This document shows positions 1-8,335 of a DNA stretch of 12,961 nt, piece by piece. The notes under the pieces were generated by a model, which saw only the letters and a list, made by a program, of their open reading frames with translations, did not search any database and was not told where the DNA came from. Positions within the stretch are counted from its first letter, which is position 1; every line of letters starts with the position of its first letter. A program made the position numbers and the translations under genes. The stretch comes from Clostridiales bacterium (lineage in GTDB: Bacteria; Bacillota; Clostridia; Oscillospirales; Acutalibacteraceae), in the NCBI GenBank assembly GCA_021200075.1, contig JAJQGZ010000159.1, positions 1 to 12,961 of the forward strand. The letters run 5' to 3'.

Positions 1-1
1 G

Positions 2-121
2 ATATATATAATTGTCGGATTGCTCACAACATTAGTAGGCGCAGGTATAGCCTCCGGCTGTGCGGTTGCGGCAATCGGCAGTGCAAAAGGAAAGGATGAG
101 AGTGAAGCAGATGAGCAGTGA
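2..121 (+). CDS. 3' end of an unidentified membrane protein (partial)
   Basis: An open frame runs from the window edge to a TGA at 119-121. It encodes about 39 residues: a hydrophobic Gly/Ala/Val-rich stretch that looks like a transmembrane helix, then a charged tail ending SAKGKDESEADEQ. The stop overlaps the start of the adaptor gene (ATG at 96 or 111), which suggests translational coupling and membership of the same export operon. Too little remains to name a family. The frame could be fortuitous, but the membrane-like composition and tight overlap favour a real C-terminus. Confidence 0.45.
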   Translation: MYIIVGLLTTLVGAGIASGCAVAAIGSAKGKDESEADEQ

Positions 122-2003
122 AAAATCTTTAGCCAAGCAGGAGAAAAATAATAATAAGAAAAAATCCAAGCTCGGCAAATGGATAAAAAAACATAAAGTG
201 CTTACAACAATAATTTGCATAGTACTTGTTGTTACGATAGGCTTGGGAATATTCTTCGGCACAAGAAGCTCCGGCAGTACAACCACTCTTTCAAAGGGCT
301 CTTTGGAGAATTCCGCTTCCGCAACGGGAAGCGTCAGCAGTGCCAATTCTTCAACCGTATCTACCAATTCAACCTATGCCGTCAAGGAAGTTCTTGTTTC
401 CGTCGGCGATGATGTCAGCGAGAGTGATGTTATCTGCACTCTTGACAGCAGTGATATTGAGGAACAGATTGAAAACGAGCAGGAGCAGATTGAAAAGAAT
501 GTAGCTTCCGCACAAAAATCCTATGACAGCGCAAAGAGTTCATATGACACAGCTTCCGACAGCTACACAAGTGCAAAATCCGATCTTGCAGGAGCGGAGG
601 ACGATATGAACGATGCCTATACTCCTTACGCCAAGGCGAAAAAGGCAATCTTATCTTACCAAAGCGCATATGAAAAAGCGCTTAATAAATATAATACCGC
701 TGGCTCGGCATATGTCAGCAAAGCTACCGCATATAATACGGCAATCAGCAACTATAACAGCGGCAAGATCTCCGCATCAAAGCTTTGCTCGGCGGCAACT
801 GCATATATGAAAGCAATACAAAATTACTGCGGCGGCCTTTCTGCCGGAACTTATGATATTTCAGATTCTTCGTTTGACAGCTCGTCGGCTCAAAGCGGTA
901 ATTCTTCAGACAATTCATCGTCTTCGCAGATGAACTCTTCGTCCGCTTCAAGCTCTAACAGCTCTATTACGATAACCACAACGGCTAAAGCTCAGTGCAA
1001 AACGATTGTTGCCAAGGTGAAATCTCTTTGCGGTAAAACTCTGAGTATTCCGAGCGGCTCAAATACGCTCAAAAAGCTTGCCGATAAAACAGAAGCTCTC
1101 AGCAATGCAAAGCAGACGGCTAATTACAGTTCACTTGAATCCGCATATATATCAGCCGAGAGTGTTTACGAAACAGCCGAGAGCGCTCTCGAACAGGCAA
1201 AGAGCAATCTCGAACAGGCGGAAAGCTCTTTAGATCAGGCAGAAGAAGAGCTTGAAAATGCTTTCACAAGCGACACACTTACCCAGTTTGAAAGCGAGCT
1301 TGACGAATGTACTCTTACCGCACTGCAGGACGGCACAATAACCTCTCTCAATGCAACCGTCGGCTCGTCGGTACAAGGCAGTGTTGCCACCATAGTTGAC
1401 AAGGATAATCTCAAGGTTGATATAACAATTTCCGAAGCGGATATAAATAATGTGGAAATTGGTATGTCCTGCTATATAACTAGCGATGCCACGGACGATA
1501 CTCTCAACGGAACTCTTACCCAGATTGACCCCACATCGAGCGAAAGCGGCAGCTTTGGTGCAGAGGTAACCGTTGACGACAGCGATACCGGTCTTCTTAT
1601 CGGAATGAATGCTTCCGTTTCAATTACAATCAGCTCTACCGAGGATGTATTCCAGGTTCCGATTGATGCGGTCGAAAATGACGATGACGGCGATTTTGTC
1701 TACAGGAGTACGGGTGGCAGCGGAACGGATATGGAATTTGAAAAGGTCTATGTCACAACCGGCGAGCAGAATGATTATTATATTGAAATATCATCTGACG
1801 ATCTGACGGAGGGTGATGTTATCCATTCATCGTCAGACCTCAGCGAGGGTATTGAAACCGTAAGCTCCGACGACAGCAGCTCCGACAGCGGATTCTCGCT
1901 TGCATCACTATTCGGCGGCGGAAACGGCGGCGGAGATATGCCGTCAGGTGATTTCAATTCGTCCTCGGGAGTGGGCAGGGGAAATATGGGATCGGGGCGG
2001 TGA
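96..2003 (+). CDS. MacA/HlyD-type membrane fusion (adaptor) protein of an ABC exporter
   Basis: Extracytoplasmic adaptor working with the ATPase and permease encoded next. Visible parts, numbered from ATG 96 (635 aa): a Lys-rich cytoplasmic N-terminus, one transmembrane helix at about 35-54, a first biotinyl/lipoyl half (YAVKEVLVSVGDDV), a long Ala/Ser/Glu coiled-coil hairpin at about 120-390, the second lipoyl half and beta-barrel from about 405 (LQDGTITSLNATVGSSV), and a Ser/Asp/Gly-rich tail. A Ser-rich low-complexity insert at about 256-290 splits the coiled coil. An in-frame GTG at 60 exists, but ATG 96, just after an AAGGAAAGG purine run, or ATG 111 is more likely. The frame stops at 2003. 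Removing one G from the G4 run at 1994-1997 would extend it to TGA 2035-2037 with tail GNMGSGGDSSDFTPPSGG, so the annotated C-terminus may be wrong. Cargo is unknown; MacAB-type systems handle peptides, lipids or drugs. Confidence 0.88.
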   Translation: MRVKQMSSEKSLAKQEKNNNKKKSKLGKWIKKHKVLTTIICIVLVVTIGLGIFFGTRSSGSTTTLSKGSLENSASATGSVSSANSSTVSTNSTYAVKEVLVSVGDDVSESDVICTLDSSDIEEQIENEQEQIEKNVASAQKSYDSAKSSYDTASDSYTSAKSDLAGAEDDMNDAYTPYAKAKKAILSYQSAYEKALNKYNTAGSAYVSKATAYNTAISNYNSGKISASKLCSAATAYMKAIQNYCGGLSAGTYDISDSSFDSSSAQSGNSSDNSSSSQMNSSSASSSNSSITITTTAKAQCKTIVAKVKSLCGKTLSIPSGSNTLKKLADKTEALSNAKQTANYSSLESAYISAESVYETAESALEQAKSNLEQAESSLDQAEEELENAFTSDTLTQFESELDECTLTALQDGTITSLNATVGSSVQGSVATIVDKDNLKVDITISEADINNVEIGMSCYITSDATDDTLNGTLTQIDPTSSESGSFGAEVTVDDSDTGLLIGMNASVSITISSTEDVFQVPIDAVENDDDGDFVYRSTGGSGTDMEFEKVYVTTGEQNDYYIEISSDDLTEGDVIHSSSDLSEGIETVSSDDSSSDSGFSLASLFGGGNGGGDMPSGDFNSSSGVGRGNMGSGR

Positions 2004-2044
2004 CTCATCGGATTTTACTCCGCCTTCGGGAGGTTGATACGATA

Positions 2045-2767
2045 ATGGCAACAGATAATAATATCATTGAAATGCAGAGTATTAAAAAGAGTTTCTTTAT
2101 CGGTCAGCTGAACGAGCTTGAAGTCCTGCACGGTATTAATATGACTGTAAAAGAGGGAGAGTTTGTCGCAGTTGTCGGTGAATCAGGCAGCGGAAAATCC
2201 ACTCTTATGAATATAATCGGTGCGCTCGACCATGCAACCGACGGCACATATATCCTCGACGGAGAGGATATAGGCTCGGCTGATGATAAATCCCTTTCAC
2301 AAATACGCAACAAGATGATAGGCTTTGTATTCCAAACCTTTAATCTTATAGGCAGGCAGAGCGCACTCAGGAATGTTGAGCTTCCCATGCTCTATGCCAG
2401 CTTGTCAAAAAAGGAAAGAATGAACAGAGCAAAGGAGCTTTTGGATACCGTCGGTATGAGTGAAAGAATGAGGCATAAGCCAAATGAGCTTTCAGGCGGG
2501 CAAAAACAGCGTGTAGCCATTGCAAGGGCTATGGCAAACGATCCGTCTATACTTCTCGCCGACGAGCCTACGGGTGCGCTTGACAGTGCCACATCAAGGC
2601 TTGTTATGGATATTTTACATAAGCTTCATAAAGAGCAAAACAAAACGATAATCCCTATCGCTCATAATCAGAATCTTGCCGAGGAATGTGACCGCATTTT
2701 AACGATAAAGGATGGTATGATTATCAGCGATAGCAGTTCAAAGGGCGGTGATGATAGCGTTATTTGA
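2045..2767 (+). CDS. ABC transporter ATP-binding protein (MacB/LolD-like)
   Basis: Cytoplasmic ATPase (240 aa) that powers the exporter. Motifs in order: Walker A GESGSGKST, Q-loop QTFNLI, ABC signature LSGGQKQRVAIARAMA, Walker B ILLADEP, D-loop GALDS and H-loop His within IAHNQ. All nucleotide-binding elements are present and the length is normal for the MacB/LolD/FtsE group. The H-loop context is slightly unusual (IPIAHN rather than the common ITHD). ATG 2045 is preferred over the GTG at 2000, because GGGAGG at 2028-2033 lies 11 bases upstream and the protein then begins directly before the first strand. It follows the adaptor gene and overlaps the permease start by about 17 bases, consistent with a coupled operon. 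Confidence 0.95.
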   Translation: MATDNNIIEMQSIKKSFFIGQLNELEVLHGINMTVKEGEFVAVVGESGSGKSTLMNIIGALDHATDGTYILDGEDIGSADDKSLSQIRNKMIGFVFQTFNLIGRQSALRNVELPMLYASLSKKERMNRAKELLDTVGMSERMRHKPNELSGGQKQRVAIARAMANDPSILLADEPTGALDSATSRLVMDILHKLHKEQNKTIIPIAHNQNLAEECDRILTIKDGMIISDSSSKGGDDSVI

Positions 2768-4055
2768 CAATATACTTCTCGCCCTTGAAAGCCTTAGAAC
2801 CAATAAAATGCGAGCCGTTTTGACTATGCTCGGTATTGTTATCGGTATCGGCTCGGTAATAGCCATCAACACTGTCGGTTCGTCTCTTACTGGTTCTGTC
2901 AGCGACAGCATTTCTAGTCTCGGCGCTTCGTCGATTACCGTATCTCTTACTCAAAAGGAAAGCGATGACGACAGCACCTCGTCAAATGTTTCGATTAAAA
3001 TGTTTGCGTCCTCCACTCCCGACGACAGCGACCTTATCACCGATGAAATGATTGAGGAATATCGAGCGGCTTTTCCCGACGATATTGCATATATTGAACT
3101 GACGGATTCGGTAGGAACCGCTACAGCTTCAAGCGCTACGGACAGTTCTACGGAAATTTCGGCAAATGTTACGGGCGTTAATGACGAATATGCGGATGCA
3201 GAAGAAGTTGAAATGCTTTACGGCAGATTTATTGATAACGACAGCGATACCGACAGAAGAGTGTGCGTATGCTCGGATGTTTTTGTTGAGAATGTTCTCG
3301 GTATAGACGCTATGAACGCAATCGGATCTTCCGTAACGCTTACAATTAACAATATGCCGTATCAGTTTTATATCGAGGGTGTATACGCTTACGAGGAGGA
3401 GACCGTTTCGTCTTCCGACGATGACGAGGATGCCGATACCGATACAGTAACAGACCTTTACATTCCGCTGGAATGTGCGGCGACTCTTTCAGGCAGCAGA
3501 GCAGGCTATCAGTCGTTTACCGTTGTTTCGTCAAGCGAAACCGATACTTCAACCTTTATGCAGACCACCGGCGATTATTTCGCTTCGTATTATACTCAAA
3601 ACGATACCTGGACTGTTGAGGCAACCTCTCTTGAGGAAGTTGTTTCAATCCTCACAAGCATAATCAGCACTATTTCCTATGCAATCGCCACAATTGTGGC
3701 AATCAGCCTTGTCGTAGGCGGTATCGGAGTTGTGAATATTATGCTTGTTTCCATAATGGAGCGTACACGGGAAATCGGAACGAGAAAAGCAATCGGCGCA
3801 AGCAATAATTCAATCAGGCTTCAGTTTCTCACCGAATCCGTTGTAATATGCCTGATAGGCGGAATTATTGGTGTACTTTTGGGCTTAATACTCGGAGCGG
3901 TTATAAGTAACGCTCTCGGTTACAGCGCATCTCCGTCGGTTGCTACAATTTTAGGTGCGGTCGGATTTTCAATGCTCGTGGATATTATATTCGGCTACGC
4001 CCCGTCAAATAAGGCGGCAAAGCTCGATCCTATAGAAGCGCTCAGACACGAATAA
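2751..4055 (+). CDS. ABC transporter permease, MacB/FtsX type
   Basis: Membrane subunit (434 aa) with the classic MacB layout: one N-terminal transmembrane helix (about 21-43, after LESLRTNKMRAVLTMLG), a large extracytoplasmic MacB-PCD-like domain (about 44-300), then three helices of the FtsX domain (about 309-337, 363-389, 396-417). Conserved features include GGIGVVNIMLVSIMERTREI, RKAIGA and the terminal AAKLDPIEALRHE. The extracellular domain is unusually rich in Asp, Ser and Thr, with a DDDEDADTDT patch. ATG 2751 with AAGGG just upstream fits better than the adjacent GTG 2748. The gene overlaps the ATPase 3' end. No canonical U-tract terminator follows; a 9-bp hairpin lies just downstream. 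Confidence 0.94.
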   Translation: MIALFDNILLALESLRTNKMRAVLTMLGIVIGIGSVIAINTVGSSLTGSVSDSISSLGASSITVSLTQKESDDDSTSSNVSIKMFASSTPDDSDLITDEMIEEYRAAFPDDIAYIELTDSVGTATASSATDSSTEISANVTGVNDEYADAEEVEMLYGRFIDNDSDTDRRVCVCSDVFVENVLGIDAMNAIGSSVTLTINNMPYQFYIEGVYAYEEETVSSSDDDEDADTDTVTDLYIPLECAATLSGSRAGYQSFTVVSSSETDTSTFMQTTGDYFASYYTQNDTWTVEATSLEEVVSILTSIISTISYAIATIVAISLVVGGIGVVNIMLVSIMERTREIGTRKAIGASNNSIRLQFLTESVVICLIGGIIGVLLGLILGAVISNALGYSASPSVATILGAVGFSMLVDIIFGYAPSNKAAKLDPIEALRHE

Positions 4056-4071
4056 TATTTTGATGTAAATA

Positions 4072-4097
4072 TAAGCCGGATTTCGCCGTCTGGCTTA
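4072..4097 (+). other. hairpin downstream of the export operon
   Basis: TAAGCCGGA and TCTGGCTTA form a 9-bp stem with one G-U pair around an 8-base loop, 17 bases after the permease stop. The base is followed by A6, not T, so it is not a canonical terminator. It may slow decay of the operon mRNA from its 3' end. Confidence 0.35.
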
Positions 4098-4119
4098 AAA
4101 AAGGGAAAAACTCTTAATC

Positions 4120-5056
4120 GTGAAAAGCAGGAAGAATAAAAAAATCCGACCCTAAAAATTTATATCCGATATTTATTGTTTTCCTTGCCGTGGTAACTGC
4201 CATAACAGCAGTGGCGATAAATAATTCGGACAGTGAAATTAATAACGAAAAGGAAGAAACCGCCGCTGTTACCGAATCGGCAGTATAAGCCGAGTCGAAC
4301 GATGAAGCACGGACCTCTCAAACCAAGAGCGAAGCCGTTAAGGCAATTGTGCAGGCGGCTATGAGCGAGAACTCGCTTGACGAGGATAACTTTGCCTTTT
4401 TCTATTATAATCTTGATACAAAAGAGTATTATTTTTATAATATTGACGAGTATTTCACTGCCGCCAGCACGGTTAAAGTTCCTGTTGCAATGCTTTATTA
4501 CGATATGATTAATTCAGGCGAGATGAGCGCCGATGACACCCTTGTTTACACAAGCGATTGCTATGAGGAAAGCGGCGGCGAAACAGCTTCTCTTTACAGC
4601 GTTTCATCGTCCGTTCCGCTCGATTTTTTGCTTGAGCAAGCAATTGTAAACAGCGACAATACCGCCGTAAACATTCTTATCAAAAATCTCGGATATTCAA
4701 AATGCCGTGAGATGATTGCCGAATACGCCTCGGATATAGATTTACCCGATGATTTTTATATAAGCAATATCACCTGCGGTCGTTTCGGCTATGAGCTTCT
4801 CTCTTATCTTTATGAAAATATAGACGATTACGAAACGCTTATCGAGGATATGAAGCAGTCCTCCGGCGGCGAATATCTCAAAAAATATCTTGATGTCGAT
4901 GTCGCTCACAAGTACGGACTTTATGATGACTGTGAGCGTGATTACGACATAGTTTTTGACGATACAAATTATCTTATCGGCGTTTATACGCAGGATGTTT
5001 CCGATTCCGCCGAACTTATAGCCCAAATCAGTCTGGATGTAAATACGGCTGTTTAG
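4120..5056 (+). pseudogene. membrane-anchored class A beta-lactamase-like serine hydrolase, frame broken at the 5' end
   Basis: The undamaged part (reading from GTG 4349) is a Beta-lactamase2-type serine hydrolase. It shows the S-x-x-K nucleophile motif as STVK (4466-4477), SDN in NSDNTAVN (4652-4660) and a K-x-G box as KYG (4910-4918). The frame is open upstream of 4349 to a TAA at 4286-4288, and beyond that to a membrane helix (LYPIFIVFLAVVTAITAVA). Deleting one A from the A7 run at 4138-4144 joins that helix to a start at GTG 4120 (MKSRKNKKSDPKN). The reconstructed protein is a signal-anchored extracytoplasmic enzyme of about 310 aa. No omega-loop Glu stood out, so true beta-lactamase activity is doubtful; cell-wall or peptide hydrolysis is equally possible. 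A hairpin terminator follows. Confidence 0.8.
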
Positions 5057-5064
5057 ATAAATAA

Positions 5065-5096
5065 AAAGTACGCCTTTCTCACGAGAGGCGTACTTT
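5065..5096. terminator. bidirectional hairpin terminator between convergent genes
   Basis: AAAGTACGCCT and AGGCGTACTTT form a perfect 11-bp stem, beginning 9 bases after the serine hydrolase stop. On the plus strand the 3' arm ends in only TTT. On the minus strand the hairpin is followed by TTTTTATTTA, so it may also stop leftward transcription from the exporter genes. Confidence 0.65.
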
Positions 5097-5169
5097 AGAC
5101 TGTAGATAAAGCGCCCATAACCACGCCCTGATTAATTTGCTTTATACTCACATTATAATTGTACTGCTA

Positions 5170-5202
5170 AAAGTCCCGAGAACATCGAGTTCTCGGGACT
5201 TT
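5170..5202. terminator. perfect 14-bp stem-loop, possible terminator
   Basis: AAAGTCCCGAGAAC and GTTCTCGGGACTTT pair perfectly around the loop ATCGA. Short T runs flank it on both strands (TTT on plus, TTTT on minus). It lies downstream of the minus-strand exporter genes and may end their mRNA. It could also be one module of a larger structured element with the hairpins to its right. Confidence 0.5.
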
Positions 5203-5218
5203 CGGGCGTTTTAAGCCT

Positions 5219-5280
5219 TTTGCTCGGGGCCGGTACTCATGTACAGCACCCCTCGCAAAGTGCTTAATTCTGAGCACTTT
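5219..5280. other. GC-rich palindromic block and second stem-loop
   Basis: A GC-rich palindromic block at about 5219-5257 (TGC..GGGG..GTAC tcat GTAC..CCCC..GCA) is followed by AAAGTGCT (5257-5264) and AGCACTTT (5273-5280), an 8-bp stem extendable to 10 bp with one wobble. Together with 5170-5202 this gives three adjacent hairpins in about 110 bases. No credible ORF covers it. It may be a structured RNA or an interspersed palindromic repeat; I cannot tell which. Confidence 0.4.
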
Positions 5281-5320
5281 CTCAACAGTCTCCTGCGTGT
5301 AGAAATAAAAATTTGATTTT

Positions 5321-5764
5321 TTACTTGATTTTTGACTGTATTTTTGATATATAAATCAGCATTACCACCCCAACAACTATACCTGCCGCAATGCCGAAGG
5401 TTATGACCACGGTATTAATTCCGTTTTGAACAAACATTTCGCTGTCGCTGCTTACAAGTCCGTACATTGTATAGTACAGAGCGCCGCCGGGCAAAAGTGG
5501 AATAATTCCCAGTATTAAAAATATATTTGACAGTGCTTTTAAAAACCTTGCCATAATTTCCGAATAGATATAAATTACCAAAGCTGCGGTGAAATTGGAT
5601 ACAAAAAGACCGCCTGTCAGCTTATAAATCAGCAGATAAATTGCCCAAGCGGCTGCTACGCCGAGAGTTGATGCGATAACATTCTTTTCACTCACTCTAA
5701 AGTAAATTGAAAACCCGAGTGTGCCGATGCCTGCCGTTATAATCTGCACTATTTCCTGCTTCAT
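5321..5764 (-). CDS. threonine/serine exporter small subunit (ThrE_2, DUF3815-type)
   Basis: Integral membrane protein of 147 aa, probably four hydrophobic helices. The signature PLLPGGALYYTMYG resembles the conserved PxxPGGxxYYTM segment of the ThrE_2 family. In many Firmicutes the ThrE exporter, a single chain in Corynebacterium, is split into this small subunit and the DUF1212 subunit encoded just upstream. The start ATG overlaps the upstream gene's stop by four bases (ATGA, 5761-5764), so the two are translationally coupled. Substrate assignment comes from family knowledge only. Confidence 0.88.
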   Translation of the reverse strand: MKQEIVQIITAGIGTLGFSIYFRVSEKNVIASTLGVAAAWAIYLLIYKLTGGLFVSNFTAALVIYIYSEIMARFLKALSNIFLILGIIPLLPGGALYYTMYGLVSSDSEMFVQNGINTVVITFGIAAGIVVGVVMLIYISKIQSKIK

Positions 5765-6528
5765 TTTACCGCACCTTCTATAATCAGCACGGCAAGAGCA
5801 AAGTCTCCTGCTATTGCAACTGCGGTAAATACCGCTTCTATAAGCCTGTAAAGACCCGTAACTATGTCTCGGTTGAGCATTTCCTTAACTGCATTTACGG
5901 TTAGAAGACCTGGGATAAAAAGCATTATGTCGCCTATCATCACCTTGTCAAGATTATCGCCGAAGCCGAGGTGAGTTATCAGTATTGCAAGCGTACCCGA
6001 TGCAAAGCTTGCTATAAATATGTACACAACATTATTTATATTTCTCAGCTTAAAGCGGTAATCCATAATGTAAATGGCGATTGCGATAACGGCGGACGCG
6101 AGTCCGTCAATAATACTTCCGCCGAAAAATACGGCAAAGCCTCCTGCGGCAAGCATATACCCTATGCATTTGAGTATCGGTTTCGGCTTGGGAGGTTCGT
6201 AGTCGTTTACGGTTTTGCTCAGTTCATTAATATTCGGGGTGTTCTCGCATATGTATCTTATCTGTGCGTTGAAATCCTCGAGCCTGCCAAGGTCGGTGCC
6301 GCCTCCGGTAACCCTCACGCTTTGCGTATAGTGCCTGCCGTCCGGAGCTTTAATAGTAGCCACGATAAGGCTTGTAACGGCATATTTTTCAGCGTATTCA
6401 AATCCGTATGCCGTGCAAATTTGCCTTATTGATTCCTCAATCCTTTTCACTTCCACTCCGGTAGCTATATATTTCTTGCCGAGTTCAAGCACATTTTCAA
6501 GGAAAATTTCGCAATCATTACTGTTCAT
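5761..6528 (-). CDS. threonine/serine exporter large subunit (ThrE, DUF1212-type)
   Basis: Protein of 255 aa with a soluble N-terminal domain (about 1-120; GVEVKRIEESI and VTGGGTDLGRLEDFN are typical of ThrE) followed by about five membrane helices, including the conserved FIPGLLTVNAVKEML segment. It likely exports threonine/serine or related small solutes together with the coupled small subunit. The frame extends to a TTG at 6555, but ATG 6528 is preferred: GGAAAGG lies about 12 bases upstream, while the TTG has no ribosome-binding site. A consensus-like promoter lies just upstream at 6591-6618. Confidence 0.88.
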   Translation of the reverse strand: MNSNDCEIFLENVLELGKKYIATGVEVKRIEESIRQICTAYGFEYAEKYAVTSLIVATIKAPDGRHYTQSVRVTGGGTDLGRLEDFNAQIRYICENTPNINELSKTVNDYEPPKPKPILKCIGYMLAAGGFAVFFGGSIIDGLASAVIAIAIYIMDYRFKLRNINNVVYIFIASFASGTLAILITHLGFGDNLDKVMIGDIMLFIPGLLTVNAVKEMLNRDIVTGLYRLIEAVFTAVAIAGDFALAVLIIEGAVK

Positions 6529-6590
6529 AAAATTTTGTAGCCTTTCCGACTGCAAACAGTCAATTAAAACTTTTAAATCTTACAATAAAT

Positions 6591-6618
6591 ATTATTGCAA
6601 AAAATTTATTTTTGTCAA
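6591..6618 (-). promoter_or_regulatory. sigma-A-type promoter for the threonine/serine exporter genes
   Basis: Read on the minus strand: perfect -35 TTGACA (6613-6618), 16-base spacer, -10 AATAAT (6591-6596, 5 of 6 matches). It lies about 65 bases upstream of ATG 6528. Confidence 0.6.
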
Positions 6619-6639
6619 TAGGAATATTAAACGGCGGTA

Positions 6640-6668
6640 TTGATTTTTAATTTGGGTTATTTTATAAT
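6640..6668 (+). promoter_or_regulatory. sigma-A-type promoter for the GH25 gene
   Basis: -35 TTGATT (6640-6645), 17-base spacer, perfect -10 TATAAT (6663-6668), followed by ATG 6734 about 65 bases downstream. It faces away from the exporter promoter, with only 21 bases between the two -35 boxes. Confidence 0.6.
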
Positions 6669-6733
6669 CTTACATATACGGGGTTTGAATGTTTAATTCC
6701 GTGAATATTTTGATTTGTGGGAGAATGTTTGTT

Positions 6734-8201
6734 ATGAAAATTTCTGCTAAATTTATTTCGTTCATACTCAGCGCCGTTATGCTTTTGTCGGTATGTTTGC
6801 CCGGCTTCGGCGCTTATGCGCAGGACAGCTATATAAAGGGCGTTGATGTTTCGCAGCACAACGGCAGTGTGGATTTCGCTTCGCTTAAAAGTGATGGCTA
6901 CGATTTCGTAATGATTAGGCTCGGTTGGCTTGATACATCGTCGGGCGAGCATATTGATACTTGTTTTTTACAATAATGTCAAATCCACATATGAGGCAGG
7001 GCTTAAATTCGGAGTCTATCTTTACAGCTATGCCTATAATACCACCGAAGCTACTGCGGAAGCGAATTTTGTTTTATCGGTTCTTGCAACGGTTGATTCT
7101 TCTTATTTGGAAAATATGGTTCTCCCCGTTGCATATGACCTTGAGAATAAGCTGATTATCAATACCGGCAAATGTACTAAGGACGAGATAACCGCAAACG
7201 CTCTTGCGTTTTCATCTGTTATATCCTCGGCGGGATATACCCCTATGGTTTACACAAACGATAATTGGTTTAAAAATTATATCAACCCTCAGCAGTTATA
7301 TGACAACGGGATAAAAATTTGGTACGCATATTGGACTAATACCACAAGCACTCAGCTCACGCAGATAAGCGGTACCGGTATTCCTTGCTATATCTGGCAG
7401 TATCAGTCCGGCAGCAATCACGACTCGGAGCTTGACCAAAATATTCTTTATATAAACGATATGGCACTTGCCGATATAAAGCTTTCATATTCCTCAGTCA
7501 CTTATGACGGGTATGAAAAATGTCCGCAGGTAAGTGTGTATTTGGGCATGACTCAACTTGTAAACGGCACGGATTATACCGTGGCTTATTCCGATAATAT
7601 CAATGCCAGTACGGCAACCGTCATAATTACGGGAACAGGGGAATATTCGGGCACAATCAGCAAGACCTTTAAAATTAAGGCGATAGCATCCTCAAGTCTT
7701 ACCTTAAAGCTTTCCAAAACATCTTATGTTTATAACGGCAAAGCGAAAAAGCCGACCGTTACAGTAGCGGACAACAACGGCAATGTGATTTCCTCCGATA
7801 ACTATACCGTTACCTACGCTTCCGGCAGGAAAAAGGTAGGCGAGTATAATGTCACCGTAAAATTCAGCGGAAATTACAGCGACACAAAATCACTCACATT
7901 TACAATTAAACCCAAAGCCTAAAGCGTTAAAAAGGTAACCGCAAAGTCAAAGGGCTTTACGGTTAAATGGAAAAAGTGTTCAACCCAGGTGTCCGGCTAT
8001 CAGGTTCAGTATGCAACCAACAACAGCTTTACAAGCAATAAGAAAACCGTCACCGTAAAAGGCAAGAGCAATGATTCAACAAAAGTCCAAGGTCTTAAAT
8101 CCAAAAAGACCTACTTTGTCCGTGTCAGAACCTATAAGACCGCGAACGGTAAAAAATATTACTCCTCCTGGTCAGCGGCTAAAAAGGTCACGACAAAATA
8201 A
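6734..8201 (+). pseudogene. secreted GH25 lysozyme with MBG-like repeats and a C-terminal fibronectin III domain, frame broken
   Basis: Peptidoglycan muramidase, secreted. ATG 6734 (GGGAG at 6719-6723) starts a signal peptide, MKISAKFISFILSAVMLLSV through AYAQ. GH25 motifs follow: GVDVSQHNG (catalytic Asp region), FVMIRLGW, VAYDLENK (Asp/Glu pair), MVYTNDNW, WYAYW and YIWQYQ. After the catalytic domain come two related Ig-like repeats with VTYDGYEKCPQVSV and YVYNGKAKKPTVTV starts, then a fibronectin type III domain (SGYQVQYAT, KKTYFVRVRTYK). Two breaks: one extra T in the T6 run at 6964-6969 shifts the frame within HIDTCFYNNVKS, and an in-frame TAA at 7920-7922 separates the repeats from the FnIII domain. 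Repaired length is about 488 aa. The FnIII part stays in the same frame and ends at TAA 8199-8201. Confidence 0.87.
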
Positions 8202-8275
8202 ATCCCCACAGCAATTTCAGCTAATTATTCAAAATAGTATTAAGACACTTTTTATAAAAGAAAAATAACAAGTAA

Positions 8276-8314
8276 AAAACGGACTGTCTCTAAAATCGTG
8301 AGGCAGTCCGTTTT
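8276..8314. terminator. bidirectional terminator between GH25 and nitroreductase genes
   Basis: AAAACGGACTG and CAGTCCGTTTT pair perfectly (11 bp). A T-G wobble and CTC/GAG extend the stem to about 15 bp around TAAAATCGT. T runs follow on both strands (TTTT on plus, TTTTTT on minus), fitting its place between convergent genes. Confidence 0.8.
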
Positions 8315-8335
8315 ATGTGCGAATTAATTCGGATA

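Noticed and set aside
1990..2003. Programmed frameshift at the end of the adaptor gene
   Set aside because: No classic slippery heptamer, stimulatory hairpin or internal Shine-Dalgarno was recognised. Similar one-base breaks occur in five other genes, so an error or mutation is simpler.
5154..5159. TATAAT as a promoter in the 5057-5320 spacer
   Set aside because: No acceptable -35 lies 16-18 bases upstream on either strand, and no gene follows.
5971..6432. 153-codon plus-strand open frame
   Set aside because: It lies wholly antisense to the ThrE large subunit, whose motifs and helices are clear. It has no recognisable domain.
4286..7922. TAA read as a sense codon (alternative genetic code)
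   Set aside because: Two in-frame TAA codons suggested this, but TAA ends the permease (4053-4055), the GH25 FnIII domain and the repaired alkyltransferase at natural positions. One cas9 break is a TAG, and most breaks are indels.
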